DNA from: Rubrobacter_D sp963840835
GTDB taxonomy: Bacteria; Actinomycetota; Rubrobacteria; Rubrobacterales; Rubrobacteraceae
Assembly (NCBI GenBank): GCA_963840835.1
Contig: CAWJAM010000001.1
Location: forward strand, 186,001 to 250,000
DNA: 64,000 nt
Direction of reading: 5' to 3'
Shown: in pieces, positions 7,724 through 16,751 of the stretch
Position numbering within the stretch: position 1 is the first letter of the stretch
Layout: every line of letters begins with the position of its first letter
The notes under the pieces: model-generated
What the model saw: the letters and a program-made list of their open reading frames with translations, nothing else
What the model was told of the DNA's origin: nothing
Databases searched by the model: none
Program-made: the position numbers and the translations under genes

Positions 7724-10366
7724 TCAACTCTCGATCTCATCTTCCGTCATAGCGGCCTGGGCCGCCGCAAGGCGGGCGATCGGCACCCTGTACGGGGAGC
7801 ACGAGACGTAGTCCATATTCGCCTCGTGGAAGAACTCGATGCTCTCAGGGTCGCCGCCGTGCTCCCCGCAGATGCCTATCTTCAGGCCGGGGTTGGCCTC
7901 GCGCCCACGCTCGCAGGCGAGAGAGACCAGCCTGCCGACGCCATCCCGGTCGAGCGTCTCGAAGGGGTTCTTCTCGAGGATGCCCTTCTCGAGGTAGGTG
8001 GCAAGGAAGCCGCCCTCGGCGTCGTCGCGGGAGAGCCCGCAGGTCGTCTGGGTAAGATCGTTGGTCCCGAAGGAGAAGAAGTCGGCCCTCTCGGCGATCT
8101 CGCCGGCCGTCATGCAGGCGCGGGGCAACTCTATCATGGTGCCGATCTGGACGGGGTTCTCTTCGCCCAGGACCTCCCTCACGGTGGCATCAACCTCTTC
8201 GCGGGTCACTTCCAGCTCCCTCCCGAAACCCACGAGGGGGATCATGATCTCGACGACGGGGGTGAGCCCTTTCTCTGTTACGGTCTTCGCCGCTTCGACG
8301 ATGGCCTTCACCTGCATCCTGTATATCTCCGGGCGCGTCAGGCCAAGGCGGCAACCCCGCAGCCCGAGCATCGGGTTGGCCTCCTCGAGGCTCTCGATCA
8401 CTCGCAACTGCCGGCGCAGCTCGGACGCCTCTTCGGAGCGCTGATCCTCGAGTCCTGCCAGCCTCTCGCCAAGTTCGCGGGAATCGGGGAGGAACTCGTG
8501 CAGCGGCGGGTCCAGAAGCCGGACGGTTACGGGCAGGCCGTCCATCGCCTCGAAGATCTCCTCGAAGTCGCCGCGCTGCAGCGGCTCGAGGTTGCCGAGC
8601 GCCTCTTTGGCGGCATCCTCGTCCTCGGAGAGGATCATGGCCTGCATCAGCTCCAGACGCCCGTCCTGCATAAACATGTGCTCCGTCCGGCACAGGCCTA
8701 TGCCCTCGGCGCCAAACTCCAGGGCCTTCTTCGCGTCGGCCGGCGTATCGGCGTTGGCGCGCACGTTCAAGTCCCGCAACTCGTCGGCCCACGCCAGAAT
8801 ATGCTCGAAGTCCTCTGAGAGCTCGGCGTCGATGAGCGGGACCTCGCCTTCGACCACTCTGCCGCTGCTCCCTTCGATAGTGATAGTGTCCCCGGCCTTG
8901 AAGGTCTTGCCGTCGACGCTGACCTCCCCGGCTTTGGGGTCTATCTCGATAGCCTTGCAGCCCGTCACGGCGGGCTTGCCGAAGCCACGAGCCACGACCG
9001 CCGCGTGGCTGGTCATGCCCCCAAGGGCGGTCAGGATGCCCCTGGCCCTGACCATGCCGTGCACGTCGTCCGGGTTGGTCGCTTTGCGCACCAGGATGAC
9101 CGCCTCTCCCGCCTCGCCCTTCTCCTCGGCCTCGTCGGCGGTAAGAACGATCCCGCCCGTGGCCGCCCCCGGCGAAGCCGGTAGGCCCGTAGCCAGCACC
9201 TCGAGCTCAGCCTCGGGGTCGATGTAAGGGTGGAGGACCTGGTTGAGCTGGTCGGGCTCTATGCTGGAGACGGCCTCCTCGCGGGAGATGAGGCCCTCCT
9301 CGGCCATGTCGTACGCCACCTTGAGGGCAGCGACGCCGGTGCGCTTCGCGCTCCTGGTCTGGAGCATGTAGAGGTTGTCCCGCTCTACGGTGAACTCCAC
9401 GTCCTGCATGTCGCGGTATTGCTGTTCGAGCCTCTGCATGGTCTCGAGGAGCTCTTCGAAGGCGTGGGGCATCGCCTCCTCCATCTCTTCGAGCGGCCTC
9501 GGGGTGCGGGTGCCGGAAACGACGTCCTCGCCCTGGGCGTTCAGGAGGAATTCCCCGTAGAGTCCCTGATCGCCGGTGGACGGGTCCCTGGTGAAGGCAA
9601 CGCCAGTCGCCGAGCCTTCACCCATGTTCCCGAACACCATCGACATGACGGTCACGGCCGTGCCGAGGTCGTCCGGGATGCCGAACTCTGCCCGGTAGGA
9701 GGCGGCCCTGTCATTGTTCCAGGAGTCGAAGACCGCCCGGATGGCGAGCTCGAGCTGCTCCTTGGGCTCCTCAGGAAAGGGCCTCTCGGCCTCCTCCTCG
9801 ACGATTCTCTTGTAGGTGTCTATCAACCCTTCGAGGTCCCCGGCGCTAAGGTCCGGGTCTTCCTCGACGCCGCGCTCTCTCTTGAGGGCGTCCAGGGCGT
9901 CCTCGAACTTATCCTGGTCTATCCCAAGCACGATTTCTCCGAACATCTGGATGAAGCGCCGGTAGGAGTCTCGCGCAAAGCGTTCGTCATCGGTGCGGTG
10001 GGCGAGCCCCTCGACGGCGGTGTCGTTCAGGCCAAGGTTCAAGACCGTGTCCATCATGCCAGGCATCGAGGCCGCCGCGCCGCTCCGGACCGAGACGAGA
10101 AGCGGGTCCTCCGAATCACCGAGACGCTTGCCGGTAGACTCCTCGAGCTCCCCCAGATACTCAGCGACGCTCTCCATCAGGCTCTCCGGCATCTCCCCGG
10201 CGTCCATGTACGCGCGACAGGCCTCGGTGGTGATCGTAAACCCGGGTGGTACGGGCAGGCCAAGGTTGCTCATCTCGGCCAGGCCGGAGCCTTTGCCGCC
10301 AAGGAGATCCTTCATCTCCCTCGTACCCTCGGAGAATCTGTACACGAATTTGTCCTGATCAGCCAT
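7724..10366 (-). CDS. ppdK: pyruvate, phosphate dikinase
   Basis: Interconverts pyruvate + ATP + Pi and PEP + AMP + PPi. The 880-aa length is normal. The N-terminal ATP-grasp domain starts GKGSGLAEM. The central swivelling domain carries the phosphorylated histidine in GGMTSHAAVVARGFGKPAV. The C-terminal TIM barrel has GLCRTEHMF, MLGLRGCRLG, EIMIPLV and the catalytic ICGEHGGDP near the end. In this cluster it would convert pyruvate made from C3 substrates into PEP for gluconeogenesis; that link is inferred from context. GGGGTAGCCCG precedes the ATG. Confidence 0.95.
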   Translation of the reverse strand: MADQDKFVYRFSEGTREMKDLLGGKGSGLAEMSNLGLPVPPGFTITTEACRAYMDAGEMPESLMESVAEYLGELEESTGKRLGDSEDPLLVSVRSGAAASMPGMMDTVLNLGLNDTAVEGLAHRTDDERFARDSYRRFIQMFGEIVLGIDQDKFEDALDALKRERGVEEDPDLSAGDLEGLIDTYKRIVEEEAERPFPEEPKEQLELAIRAVFDSWNNDRAASYRAEFGIPDDLGTAVTVMSMVFGNMGEGSATGVAFTRDPSTGDQGLYGEFLLNAQGEDVVSGTRTPRPLEEMEEAMPHAFEELLETMQRLEQQYRDMQDVEFTVERDNLYMLQTRSAKRTGVAALKVAYDMAEEGLISREEAVSSIEPDQLNQVLHPYIDPEAELEVLATGLPASPGAATGGIVLTADEAEEKGEAGEAVILVRKATNPDDVHGMVRARGILTALGGMTSHAAVVARGFGKPAVTGCKAIEIDPKAGEVSVDGKTFKAGDTITIEGSSGRVVEGEVPLIDAELSEDFEHILAWADELRDLNVRANADTPADAKKALEFGAEGIGLCRTEHMFMQDGRLELMQAMILSEDEDAAKEALGNLEPLQRGDFEEIFEAMDGLPVTVRLLDPPLHEFLPDSRELGERLAGLEDQRSEEASELRRQLRVIESLEEANPMLGLRGCRLGLTRPEIYRMQVKAIVEAAKTVTEKGLTPVVEIMIPLVGFGRELEVTREEVDATVREVLGEENPVQIGTMIELPRACMTAGEIAERADFFSFGTNDLTQTTCGLSRDDAEGGFLATYLEKGILEKNPFETLDRDGVGRLVSLACERGREANPGLKIGICGEHGGDPESIEFFHEANMDYVSCSPYRVPIARLAAAQAAMTEDEIES

Positions 10367-10448
10367 CGGGCTACCCCTTTCTTCCGGGCGCTCGAACTAC
10401 GTCAGGCCTTACCCTGGCGCGGACCCTAAAGGCCCAGCTCGAAGGACC

Positions 10449-12080
10449 TCACAGGATGTCCATGTTCATACCGGCCCGGTTCACCGCTGCGGCCCCGAGT
10501 CCGGCCGGCGGTTCTGCCACGACGACCTCTGTGGTGACGATGAGGGCGCCGATGGAGGCCGCGTTCTGAAGCGCGCTCCTCGTGACCATCGCCGGGTCTA
10601 TGATGCCTGCCGAGACGAGGTCCTCGTACTCGCCCGTCAGGGCGTTGAATCCCACGTTATCGTCCCTGTCCCTGACCCTCTCGGCTACGATGGAGCCATC
10701 AGCCCCGGCATTCACCGCTATCTGCTTGATCGGCTCCTCCAGCGCCCGGTGGACGATCATCGCGCCAGTCTTCTCGTCGCCGTCGAGCGAGTCGATGAGA
10801 TCTCCCACCGGAGCCTGGGCCCGCAACAACGCCACGCCGCCGCCTGGAACGATGCCTTCCTCGATGGCCGCGCGGGTCGCGGAGAGAGCATCTTCGACGC
10901 GATGCGTCTTCTCCCTCAGTTCGCTCTCGGTGGCCGCACCCACCCTGATGACCGCAACGCCGCCGGCCAGCTTGGCGAGGCGTTCGTTGAGCTTCTGCCG
11001 GTCATACTCCGGTGAGGTTACCGCGAGCTCGCCCTTGAGCTGCCTGACGCGGTCACTTATCCGTTCCTCGTCACCCTCGCCGCCGAGGATCGTGGTTGCG
11101 TCTTTGCTGATGATCGCCTTCCTTGCCCGTCCCAACTGGGCGAGCCGCGTGTTCTCCAGCCTGTGGCCGAGTTCCGTCGTGACGACCTCGCCGCCGGTGA
11201 GGATGGCGATATCTTCCAGCATCCTCTTTCGCCGGTCGCCGAAGAGTGGGGCCCTGATAGCGGCCACCTTCAAACGGCCGCGCGCCTTGTTGACGACCAG
11301 GGTGCCGAGTGCGTCTCCCTCCAGGTCCTCGGAGATGATCAGGAGCGGTTTGCCGCTCTGTATTACCTCGTTGAGCACAGGCACGAGGTCCTGAATGGCG
11401 CTGATCTTCTGCCCCACGAGCAGGATGTAAGGCTCGTCGAGGACGGCCTCCATCCGGTCCCTGTCCGTGACGAACTCGGGGGAGACGTAGCCCTTGTCGA
11501 AGTGCATCCCCTCGACGTAATCGAGCTGCATGGCGAGGGTATTTCCCTCCACCACATTCACCACGCCATCCCTGCCGGCCTGCTCGATCGCGTCGGCGAT
11601 GACGGTCCCTATCTCCACCGAGCGCGCGCTGATGGCGCCGACGCGGATCATGTCGTCCCGCCCTTCGACCTGCGTGGCCTGATCTAGTATCGCCTCGACG
11701 GCGACCCCGGCAGCCTTCTCGATGCCGCGCCTCAAGATGACCGGGTTCGCGCCTGCCGTCACGTTCTTGATGCCCTCGTGGATGATCGCCTGCGCCAGGA
11801 TGAGCGCCGTGGTCGTCCCGTCTCCGGCCACGTCGTTGGTCTTGGTCGCTACTTCCTTGACGAGTTGGGCCGCCTGGTTCTCGAAGATGTTCCTAAGGTC
11901 TATCTCCTGCGCAATCGATACGCCGTCGTTGGTGATGGTCGGTGAGATCAGGGGCTTGTGCATCACCACATACTGCCCCTTCGGCCCGAGCGTAGTCCTG
12001 ACCGTGTTGGCCAACTTGTTCACGCCGGCCTCCATGGACCTGCGCGCCTCGGTGTCGAAACTCAGCTTCTTGCGCGCCAC
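10449..12080 (-). CDS. mimG: GroEL-like chaperonin of the monooxygenase cluster (MimG/PrmG type)
   Basis: Group I chaperonin, 543 aa, with GDGTTTAL in the equatorial ATPase domain. It lacks the Gly-Gly-Met tail of housekeeping GroEL (it ends AGMNMDIL). No groES lies beside it and no CIRCE-type inverted repeat precedes it; instead an octamer palindrome lies directly upstream. In mycobacterial mim clusters a dedicated GroEL-like protein is needed for productive folding of the hydroxylase large subunit, and this gene fits that role by position. GTG start with GAAGGGAG upstream. Confidence 0.9.
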   Translation of the reverse strand: MARKKLSFDTEARRSMEAGVNKLANTVRTTLGPKGQYVVMHKPLISPTITNDGVSIAQEIDLRNIFENQAAQLVKEVATKTNDVAGDGTTTALILAQAIIHEGIKNVTAGANPVILRRGIEKAAGVAVEAILDQATQVEGRDDMIRVGAISARSVEIGTVIADAIEQAGRDGVVNVVEGNTLAMQLDYVEGMHFDKGYVSPEFVTDRDRMEAVLDEPYILLVGQKISAIQDLVPVLNEVIQSGKPLLIISEDLEGDALGTLVVNKARGRLKVAAIRAPLFGDRRKRMLEDIAILTGGEVVTTELGHRLENTRLAQLGRARKAIISKDATTILGGEGDEERISDRVRQLKGELAVTSPEYDRQKLNERLAKLAGGVAVIRVGAATESELREKTHRVEDALSATRAAIEEGIVPGGGVALLRAQAPVGDLIDSLDGDEKTGAMIVHRALEEPIKQIAVNAGADGSIVAERVRDRDDNVGFNALTGEYEDLVSAGIIDPAMVTRSALQNAASIGALIVTTEVVVAEPPAGLGAAAVNRAGMNMDIL

Positions 12081-12100
12081 GTCGACGCTCCCTTCGGTCG

Positions 12101-12140
12101 CTCAGCATTTCAGCTAGTCAGCACTTCAGCATTTCAGCTT
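12101..12140. repeat. octamer repeat, copy 2a
   Basis: Tandem CAGCATTTCAGC/TAGTCAGC/ACTTCAGC units immediately upstream of the chaperonin gene. It pairs with the oppositely oriented units at 12236-12271; about 95 bases with no clear coding sense lie between. Confidence 0.7.
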
Positions 12141-12235
12141 CTTTCCCGGCTGGCGAGAGCCGGCGGTGCGAGAGAAGTCGGTTCTCCATTGCAACCGTAC
12201 CGTCTCATCCACCGGCTTTCGCCCCTCACGGCTCT

Positions 12236-12271
12236 GGCTGAAATGCTGACTGGCTGAAATGCTGACTAGCT
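12236..12271. repeat. octamer repeat, copy 2b
   Basis: GGCTGAAATGCTGACT units, the reverse orientation of copy 2a. It abuts the stop codon of the alcohol dehydrogenase at 12273, as other copies abut gene ends. Confidence 0.7.
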
Positions 12272-12272
12272 A

Positions 12273-13319
12273 TTACGCTGCGCCCTCCGGGATCAGGATG
12301 CCACGACCTCGAAGGTTTCCGTTCTCGAGATCTACCATCGCATCGGTGATCGCGTCGAGTGGGTAGGTGGAGGTGTGAAGAGTCACCTTGCCCTGCCCGG
12401 CCAGTGCCATCAACTCGGCGAGGTCGTTGTAGGTCCCGACCAGGTTTCCAACTATGCTGATCTCCCTGAGGATTATCTCCTGGGTGGGAATATCCAGCGC
12501 CCCACCGTAGCCGACCACGTAGTAGGTGCCGGCGTCCTTGACCATCTGTGGAGCCACCTTCTCGACGCCCTTCTCGGCGACGATGTCGATCACGGCCTCC
12601 GCTCCCATACCGTCGGTGAGCTCGGTGACCTTGTCCACTTCGCTACCGTCGGCAAGTACGGTGTAATCGGCCCCGATCTCGCTCGCGAGGTCCAGGGCCG
12701 GCTCCAACGTGTCCACGACCACTACCTCGGCCGGGGTTAGTGCCTTGAGGCACTGGATGGCGATGTGGCCAAGGCCGCCGGCGCCGATCACGACGACTTT
12801 CATCCCAGGGTAGAGGATGTTCGCCGCCTTCTTCACCGCGTGGTACGCGGTCAGCCCCGCGTCTGCGTGGGCCGCGATGTCCGCGGGTTCCACTCCTTCT
12901 GGCAGCTTGATCACCGACCGCGCGTGGGTCTTGAGGAAGTCCGCGTGTCCCCCGTCTACAAAGAGTCCAGGGAATACACCTTCCACGCAATGCATGTCGT
13001 CGCCAGCCCGGCAGGCCCGGCAGAGCCCACAGGTGATCAGGGGGTGCACCACGACCGCGTCGCCCACCTCGACGTTGCTTACCGCTGATCCGACCTCATG
13101 TACCCATCCCGCGCTCTCGTGGCCGAGCGTGTAGGGTAGCACCGTGCCAGCCTGCTCATGAAGCTCCTTGAAATCCCCGTCCTTGAGGTGGAGGTCGGTC
13201 CGGCATAGCCCCGATGCACCGATCCGAACAATGACATCGAGCGGTTCGGTGGCCCTGGGTTCATCGACTTCATCAATCTTCAGATACTCATTGTAATTGT
13301 GCAATCGCGCTGCTTTCAC
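12273..13319 (-). CDS. zinc-dependent alcohol dehydrogenase, second of cluster
   Basis: Medium-chain dehydrogenase of 348 aa. The catalytic zinc site is in GLCRTDLHL and GHESAGWV, the structural zinc in CGLCRACRAGDDMHC, and the nucleotide fold in GAGGLGHIAIQ with a following acidic VVVVDTLE (Asp at the strand end, favouring NAD). I chose GTG 13319 because AGGAGGAGAGC precedes it and the protein then begins VKAARLHNYNEYLKI like its family. Its GTGA overlaps the stop of the MIP18-like gene, indicating translational coupling. PrmABCD clusters usually carry such an enzyme for the first alcohol. Confidence 0.9.
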   Translation of the reverse strand: MKAARLHNYNEYLKIDEVDEPRATEPLDVIVRIGASGLCRTDLHLKDGDFKELHEQAGTVLPYTLGHESAGWVHEVGSAVSNVEVGDAVVVHPLITCGLCRACRAGDDMHCVEGVFPGLFVDGGHADFLKTHARSVIKLPEGVEPADIAAHADAGLTAYHAVKKAANILYPGMKVVVIGAGGLGHIAIQCLKALTPAEVVVVDTLEPALDLASEIGADYTVLADGSEVDKVTELTDGMGAEAVIDIVAEKGVEKVAPQMVKDAGTYYVVGYGGALDIPTQEIILREISIVGNLVGTYNDLAELMALAGQGKVTLHTSTYPLDAITDAMVDLENGNLRGRGILIPEGAA

Positions 13320-14014
13320 GCGCTCTCCTCCTCGGGATCGTTGATTCCGGAACGGGCAGCAAGGACTCCCCTGCAAAAACCCGCGTTCGCCTCGATGCTC
13401 AGCCTGGTTACCCTGGCGAACCGCAGATGCTGGACGACCACATCTTCCGGAATCCGCCGGCCGTCCGGGTCCATCACGAACGGGGCGTTCTCCGAGACGT
13501 CCAGCCCGAGCTCCTCCCTGCGGCTGAGGTACTTCTCCTTCGCCTCCGAAGACGGTACGTCTTCGAGGCGCATCCCCGCAAGCTCCGCCGGGGAGTAGCC
13601 GTCCGCGAGCAGCGTCCGAGCCAGCCTCTCCTGCCTGCTGATGAACGCCTTGCGCCGGAAGATAGCGCGCAGCCCGTCCAGGTCTTCTCCGGTCTCCTCG
13701 AAGGAACTGAACGTGCCCTCGAAGCCCAATCCCCCGGCCATGCCGGCGTTGATCTCATCTGCCGTGTGATGGTCGTCGAGGATCACCCGCGCCTCCCGGA
13801 CGCCGGGGACCGAGAGCAACGCTTCCCTGGCGTCGGCTACCATCAGGTAGGCGAAATTGGGGGCGCAAAAAGGCGTCGGCAAACGAAGATGCACGTCCAC
13901 CGCGTCATCCCCAACCCGGAGGTCCGAGATGAATTTCAGATCCGTTATCGGTTCGTCAAGCTCCGGGTCCCGGACGCCTGATAGGGCGTCCAGGACCGAT
14001 GCCTCGGTAATCAT
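13316..14014 (-). CDS. MIP18/DUF59 (PaaD-like) Fe-S assembly protein with extra C-terminal region
   Basis: The N-terminal 80 residues match the MIP18 family (VRDPELDEPITDLKFI; the PTPFCAPNF cysteine loop). These proteins help build Fe-S or di-iron centres. The last 130 residues (RRKAFISRQERLARTL...SSEAKEKYLSRREELGLDV) are a second region I do not recognise. It is coupled on both sides: its ATG overlaps the amidohydrolase stop (TAATG), and its stop overlaps the alcohol dehydrogenase start. A shorter paralogue lies at 25813-26199, also beside an amidohydrolase. A role in maturing the monooxygenase or ferredoxin is likely but inferred. Confidence 0.82.
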   Translation of the reverse strand: MITEASVLDALSGVRDPELDEPITDLKFISDLRVGDDAVDVHLRLPTPFCAPNFAYLMVADAREALLSVPGVREARVILDDHHTADEINAGMAGGLGFEGTFSSFEETGEDLDGLRAIFRRKAFISRQERLARTLLADGYSPAELAGMRLEDVPSSEAKEKYLSRREELGLDVSENAPFVMDPDGRRIPEDVVVQHLRFARVTRLSIEANAGFCRGVLAARSGINDPEEESA

Positions 14015-15045
14015 TAAAGCGGCCGCTCCGGATAACCAGGCTCGCCGCCGGCCATTACCGCCTCTTCCTGCGGGATCTCGGAGGGAACCTCGACGTCGTA
14101 GAGCTTGGCGGCGTTGAGGCCGAGTATCTTGCGCTTGATGTCAGGGGTGAGTGTCCCGTACTCGCCCTGCAAGTCCTCCGGGATCTGGAAGTCAACGAAC
14201 ATCTCGACCAGCCACTTGGGCTGCCAGATGGCGTAGTCGCTGGCGAAGAGGATGCGATCCTCGTCCAGCCAGTACAAGAGCTCCCCGATGATCTGCGCGA
14301 AGTAGCGCGGCCGCGAGTAGATGAAAGGCATCGCCACCGCGAGCCCGCCATACACGTTAGGCTCCTGGACCCCGATCCAGCAGAAGTCCTCGAGCCTCGG
14401 AAGCCCAACGTGCTCGACGATAAAGTTCAAGTCGGTGAATTCTGTCGCCACGTGGTCTACGTCATGGACGTTGAAAGCGTCCTTGTTCAGAGGCCTGATG
14501 GTCGGCCCCTTGTGGACGTGGATGTTCGTTACCCCGAGCTCCAGGCACTTCTCCAGGTAGCGCTTGGCCCAGTAATCGTTCAGCTTCCAGCCCTTCGAGT
14601 CCTCGTGCCACTCGGCGGTGTAGAGCTTCACGCCCTTGAAGCCGTACTTCTTGTGCTTCTCCTCGAACTCCGCAAGCCCCTGCTCACCAAGCCGCGGCTC
14701 GAAGGAGCTGTTGAGGATGAACTTGTCCGGGTGCTTCTCCGCCAAAACAGCGTCTTGAGCCGTGGTGTTGAAGCCGTTCGGGAAGAAATCCAGTAGATAG
14801 GTCGGCTGGAAGATCGCCTTGTCCACGTAGCCGATCTCGAAGAGGTCATGCATCATGTCCTCTTCGGAGTACTTCCCGAACTTCTCCTCGTCCCAGAGGT
14901 ATTCCTCGGGGCTCAAGGCGCTGTGGTACCCGTAGAAACAGTCGATGAACATCTTGCCGTACTTGTTGTAGTTGTCGGGAGCGGCATTCCAGAAGTGGAC
15001 GTGCCCGTCAACCACGTAATACTTCTCGCCATCCTTTTCGTACAC
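14014..15045 (-). CDS. amidohydrolase-2 family protein of the monooxygenase cluster
   Basis: TIM-barrel metal-dependent hydrolase/decarboxylase superfamily (amidohydrolase 2), 343 aa. The N-terminal metal motif is VDGHVHFW, followed by NIHVHKG, FIVEHVGLP and the C-terminal ILFASDYAIWQP with the catalytic Asp. Such a gene is regularly found beside propane-type monooxygenases, but its substrate is unknown. GTG start with AAAGGGGTAAG upstream. A paralogue sits at 24809-25816. Confidence 0.85.
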   Translation of the reverse strand: MYEKDGEKYYVVDGHVHFWNAAPDNYNKYGKMFIDCFYGYHSALSPEEYLWDEEKFGKYSEEDMMHDLFEIGYVDKAIFQPTYLLDFFPNGFNTTAQDAVLAEKHPDKFILNSSFEPRLGEQGLAEFEEKHKKYGFKGVKLYTAEWHEDSKGWKLNDYWAKRYLEKCLELGVTNIHVHKGPTIRPLNKDAFNVHDVDHVATEFTDLNFIVEHVGLPRLEDFCWIGVQEPNVYGGLAVAMPFIYSRPRYFAQIIGELLYWLDEDRILFASDYAIWQPKWLVEMFVDFQIPEDLQGEYGTLTPDIKRKILGLNAAKLYDVEVPSEIPQEEAVMAGGEPGYPERPL

Positions 15046-15234
15046 AGCGACTTACCCCTTTCCCCCGGTCGGCGATGCGCCAGCCGGAACGCCCTGCCTG
15101 ACTCTATCAAGCATGAGATACATGGCTCTTTCGAGCCCGGTTGGAATACTTGCCCTCGTCAGCACCCCCTTTCCCGTGCCGAACCCCAGACATCATGGTA
15201 ACTTATTTTGCAGATCGGCGTTCACGGGCCCTCC

Positions 15235-15600
15235 TCAGTACGGCCTCTCGATCCAGATAGGCTCGGGTGTGATCTCCTCCTGGGGCTTGGCGCCCGGGTC
15301 GTTGGCTTTGGTGCCGCTTACGGTCATGAGCGGCCTGACCTTCATGTCGTGGTCCAGGTAGATCTGGCACGAGAGGCGCGCTTCCTCGAGTAGCTGGCGC
15401 ATGTCGAGTATCATCATCTCGGCCTCGGTCATATCCTCGGGCTCGCCCTCCAGGAACTCCACCCGGCAGGTGGTGCACTTGGCGTAGGAGCCGCAAGCGT
15501 GCATGATGTCAACCCCAGCGTCCTCCTCTATGGCGAGGACGAGGCGCTTTCCCTCCTCCACGTCGAACGTCCCCGCCCCTTCCACCTCGAGCTTCGGCAT
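15235..15600 (-). CDS. plant-type [2Fe-2S] ferredoxin
   Basis: 121 aa; cluster ligands Cys36, Cys42, Cys45 and Cys78 (CGSYAKCTTC...LSCQ). The spacing after the first cysteine is five residues rather than four, as in adrenodoxin-like or thermophile ferredoxins. The C-terminal 30 residues form a Pro-rich tail ending EPIWIERPY. AAAAGGAGG lies before the ATG. It is an extra electron carrier, because the reductase MimB already has its own [2Fe-2S] domain; it might serve an alternative reductase or Fe-S assembly. Confidence 0.88.
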   Translation of the reverse strand: MPKLEVEGAGTFDVEEGKRLVLAIEEDAGVDIMHACGSYAKCTTCRVEFLEGEPEDMTEAEMMILDMRQLLEEARLSCQIYLDHDMKVRPLMTVSGTKANDPGAKPQEEITPEPIWIERPY

Positions 15601-15660
15601 CCACTCCTCCTTTTGTGATCTTCGGCTTTGCGTTACCTTCCGGTGCCACCCTGGGACTCA

Positions 15661-16464
15661 CTATCTGAGCAGCGCTGAAGCCTCCTCGGCAGCCCACCGG
15701 ACCATCTCGACCAGCTGCCGGGTCTCGCCGCGGATGCGGCTCGTCGTTGTGGAGAGGCCTATCGCCCCCTCGACCTTCCCCCTTTCGTTCTCGATAGGCG
15801 CAGCCACGCAGCAGAGGTTCTGGGCGAACTCCTCGAAGTCCAACGCCACCCCCACCATGCGGACCTTGTTGAGGTGCGCGTGCAACTGGGCCGGCTGGAC
15901 GATGGTCCGCGGCGTGAATACCTCGAGCCCGTGGTCGTCTATGTAGCCACTTACGTACTCGGAGCCCATCCCGGCCAGCAACACCTTCCCCAGCGCGAGC
16001 GCGTGCGAGGCGCCGTGAAACCCCTCCACAACCCCTACGGGGGGGCTCCGCGGCGGCACCTTTACCTGCGCTACCTCCATCTCCCCGCCCGAGAGTACGG
16101 CGACATAGGCTTGCCTCTGCGCCCGCCGCGAAAGCTCCTCGACGATGGGTTCGATCTTGACGTCGAAGTCACTCCTGGCGCCCTCGCCCAGCATCGCCAC
16201 GACAGGGCCGATCCTGTACCCGCCGCTGCGCGGGATCTTCTCTATGTAACCCTCCTCCACGAGCACGTTGAGCAGGTAGTAACAACTCGAGAGGTTGGTC
16301 TTCACCTCCCGGGCGAGCTCCTTCGCCGTCAACTCCTCGCCCCGCCGGCTGACGAGGTCCATTATCTTCAGCACCCGCCGAACGCTCTTGAACTTGGGTC
16401 CACCCTGCTTGTGAATCGCCAGCGGGTCGCCAGCAAGCCCACTCGAACCGTTGTCAGGCGCCAT
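15661..16464 (-). CDS. IclR-family transcriptional regulator
   Basis: Winged-helix N-terminus (RRVLKIMDLVSRRGEELTAKELAREVKTNLSSCYYLLNVLVEEGYIEK) followed by the IclR effector domain (GFHGASHALALGKVLLAGM, CVAAPIENERGKVEGAIGLS). ATG 16464 gives 267 aa; a TTG at 16518 would add 18. It is divergent from mimA and so most likely controls the monooxygenase operon. TGGAA/TTCCA inverted repeats between the two genes resemble the E. coli IclR operator core. The inducer is unknown. Confidence 0.9.
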   Translation of the reverse strand: MAPDNGSSGLAGDPLAIHKQGGPKFKSVRRVLKIMDLVSRRGEELTAKELAREVKTNLSSCYYLLNVLVEEGYIEKIPRSGGYRIGPVVAMLGEGARSDFDVKIEPIVEELSRRAQRQAYVAVLSGGEMEVAQVKVPPRSPPVGVVEGFHGASHALALGKVLLAGMGSEYVSGYIDDHGLEVFTPRTIVQPAQLHAHLNKVRMVGVALDFEEFAQNLCCVAAPIENERGKVEGAIGLSTTTSRIRGETRQLVEMVRWAAEEASALLR

Positions 16465-16556
16465 AGAAGTCACCCCCGGAACTCTCGAGGTTCCGCCCAC
16501 ATATTTTGTCCCCAACACGAAATGTTACTACATATCTTTGCACAGTGAATTTTCAT

Positions 16557-16632
16557 ACATTGTTGGAATTCCAGACACTGTTGGAAAAATCCTCGGCGGG
16601 CGTTGCTGGTCGTGCCTCTCCGCTCGTATCAT
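16557..16632 (+). promoter_or_regulatory. mimA/iclR intergenic: IclR-type operators and possible promoter
   Basis: TGGAATTCCA (16564-16573) is a perfect palindrome. It overlaps a second inverted repeat, TTCCA-N8-TGGAA (16569-16586). Downstream, TTGCTG (16603-16608), 18 bases and TATCAT (16627-16632) could be the mimA promoter, which would place the operators just upstream of -35, a position fitting activation. The same TTCCA/TGGAA arms recur before mimB (18488). The motif is seen; the binding is inferred from known IclR sites. Confidence 0.5.
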
Positions 16633-16751
16633 AAGTATCTCAGAGTCGTCATGGGGGATACAAAGGAGGCGAGTGGGGAGAGGCCAAGGGTGGTATTCCG
16701 GGTGGTAAGGCGTTGGCGTTGACTTTCTACAAAAGGAGTGAGTGACAGCTA

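Noticed and set aside
7535..10429. Rightward frames of about 400 residues opposite ppdK
   Set aside because: Antisense shadows of the strongly conserved dikinase; composition is unlike a real protein (runs of EVG, LEVA and similar).
10449..12080. Housekeeping groEL
   Set aside because: It lacks the Gly-Gly-Met tail, groES and a CIRCE element, and lies within the monooxygenase cluster, so a dedicated chaperonin is more likely.
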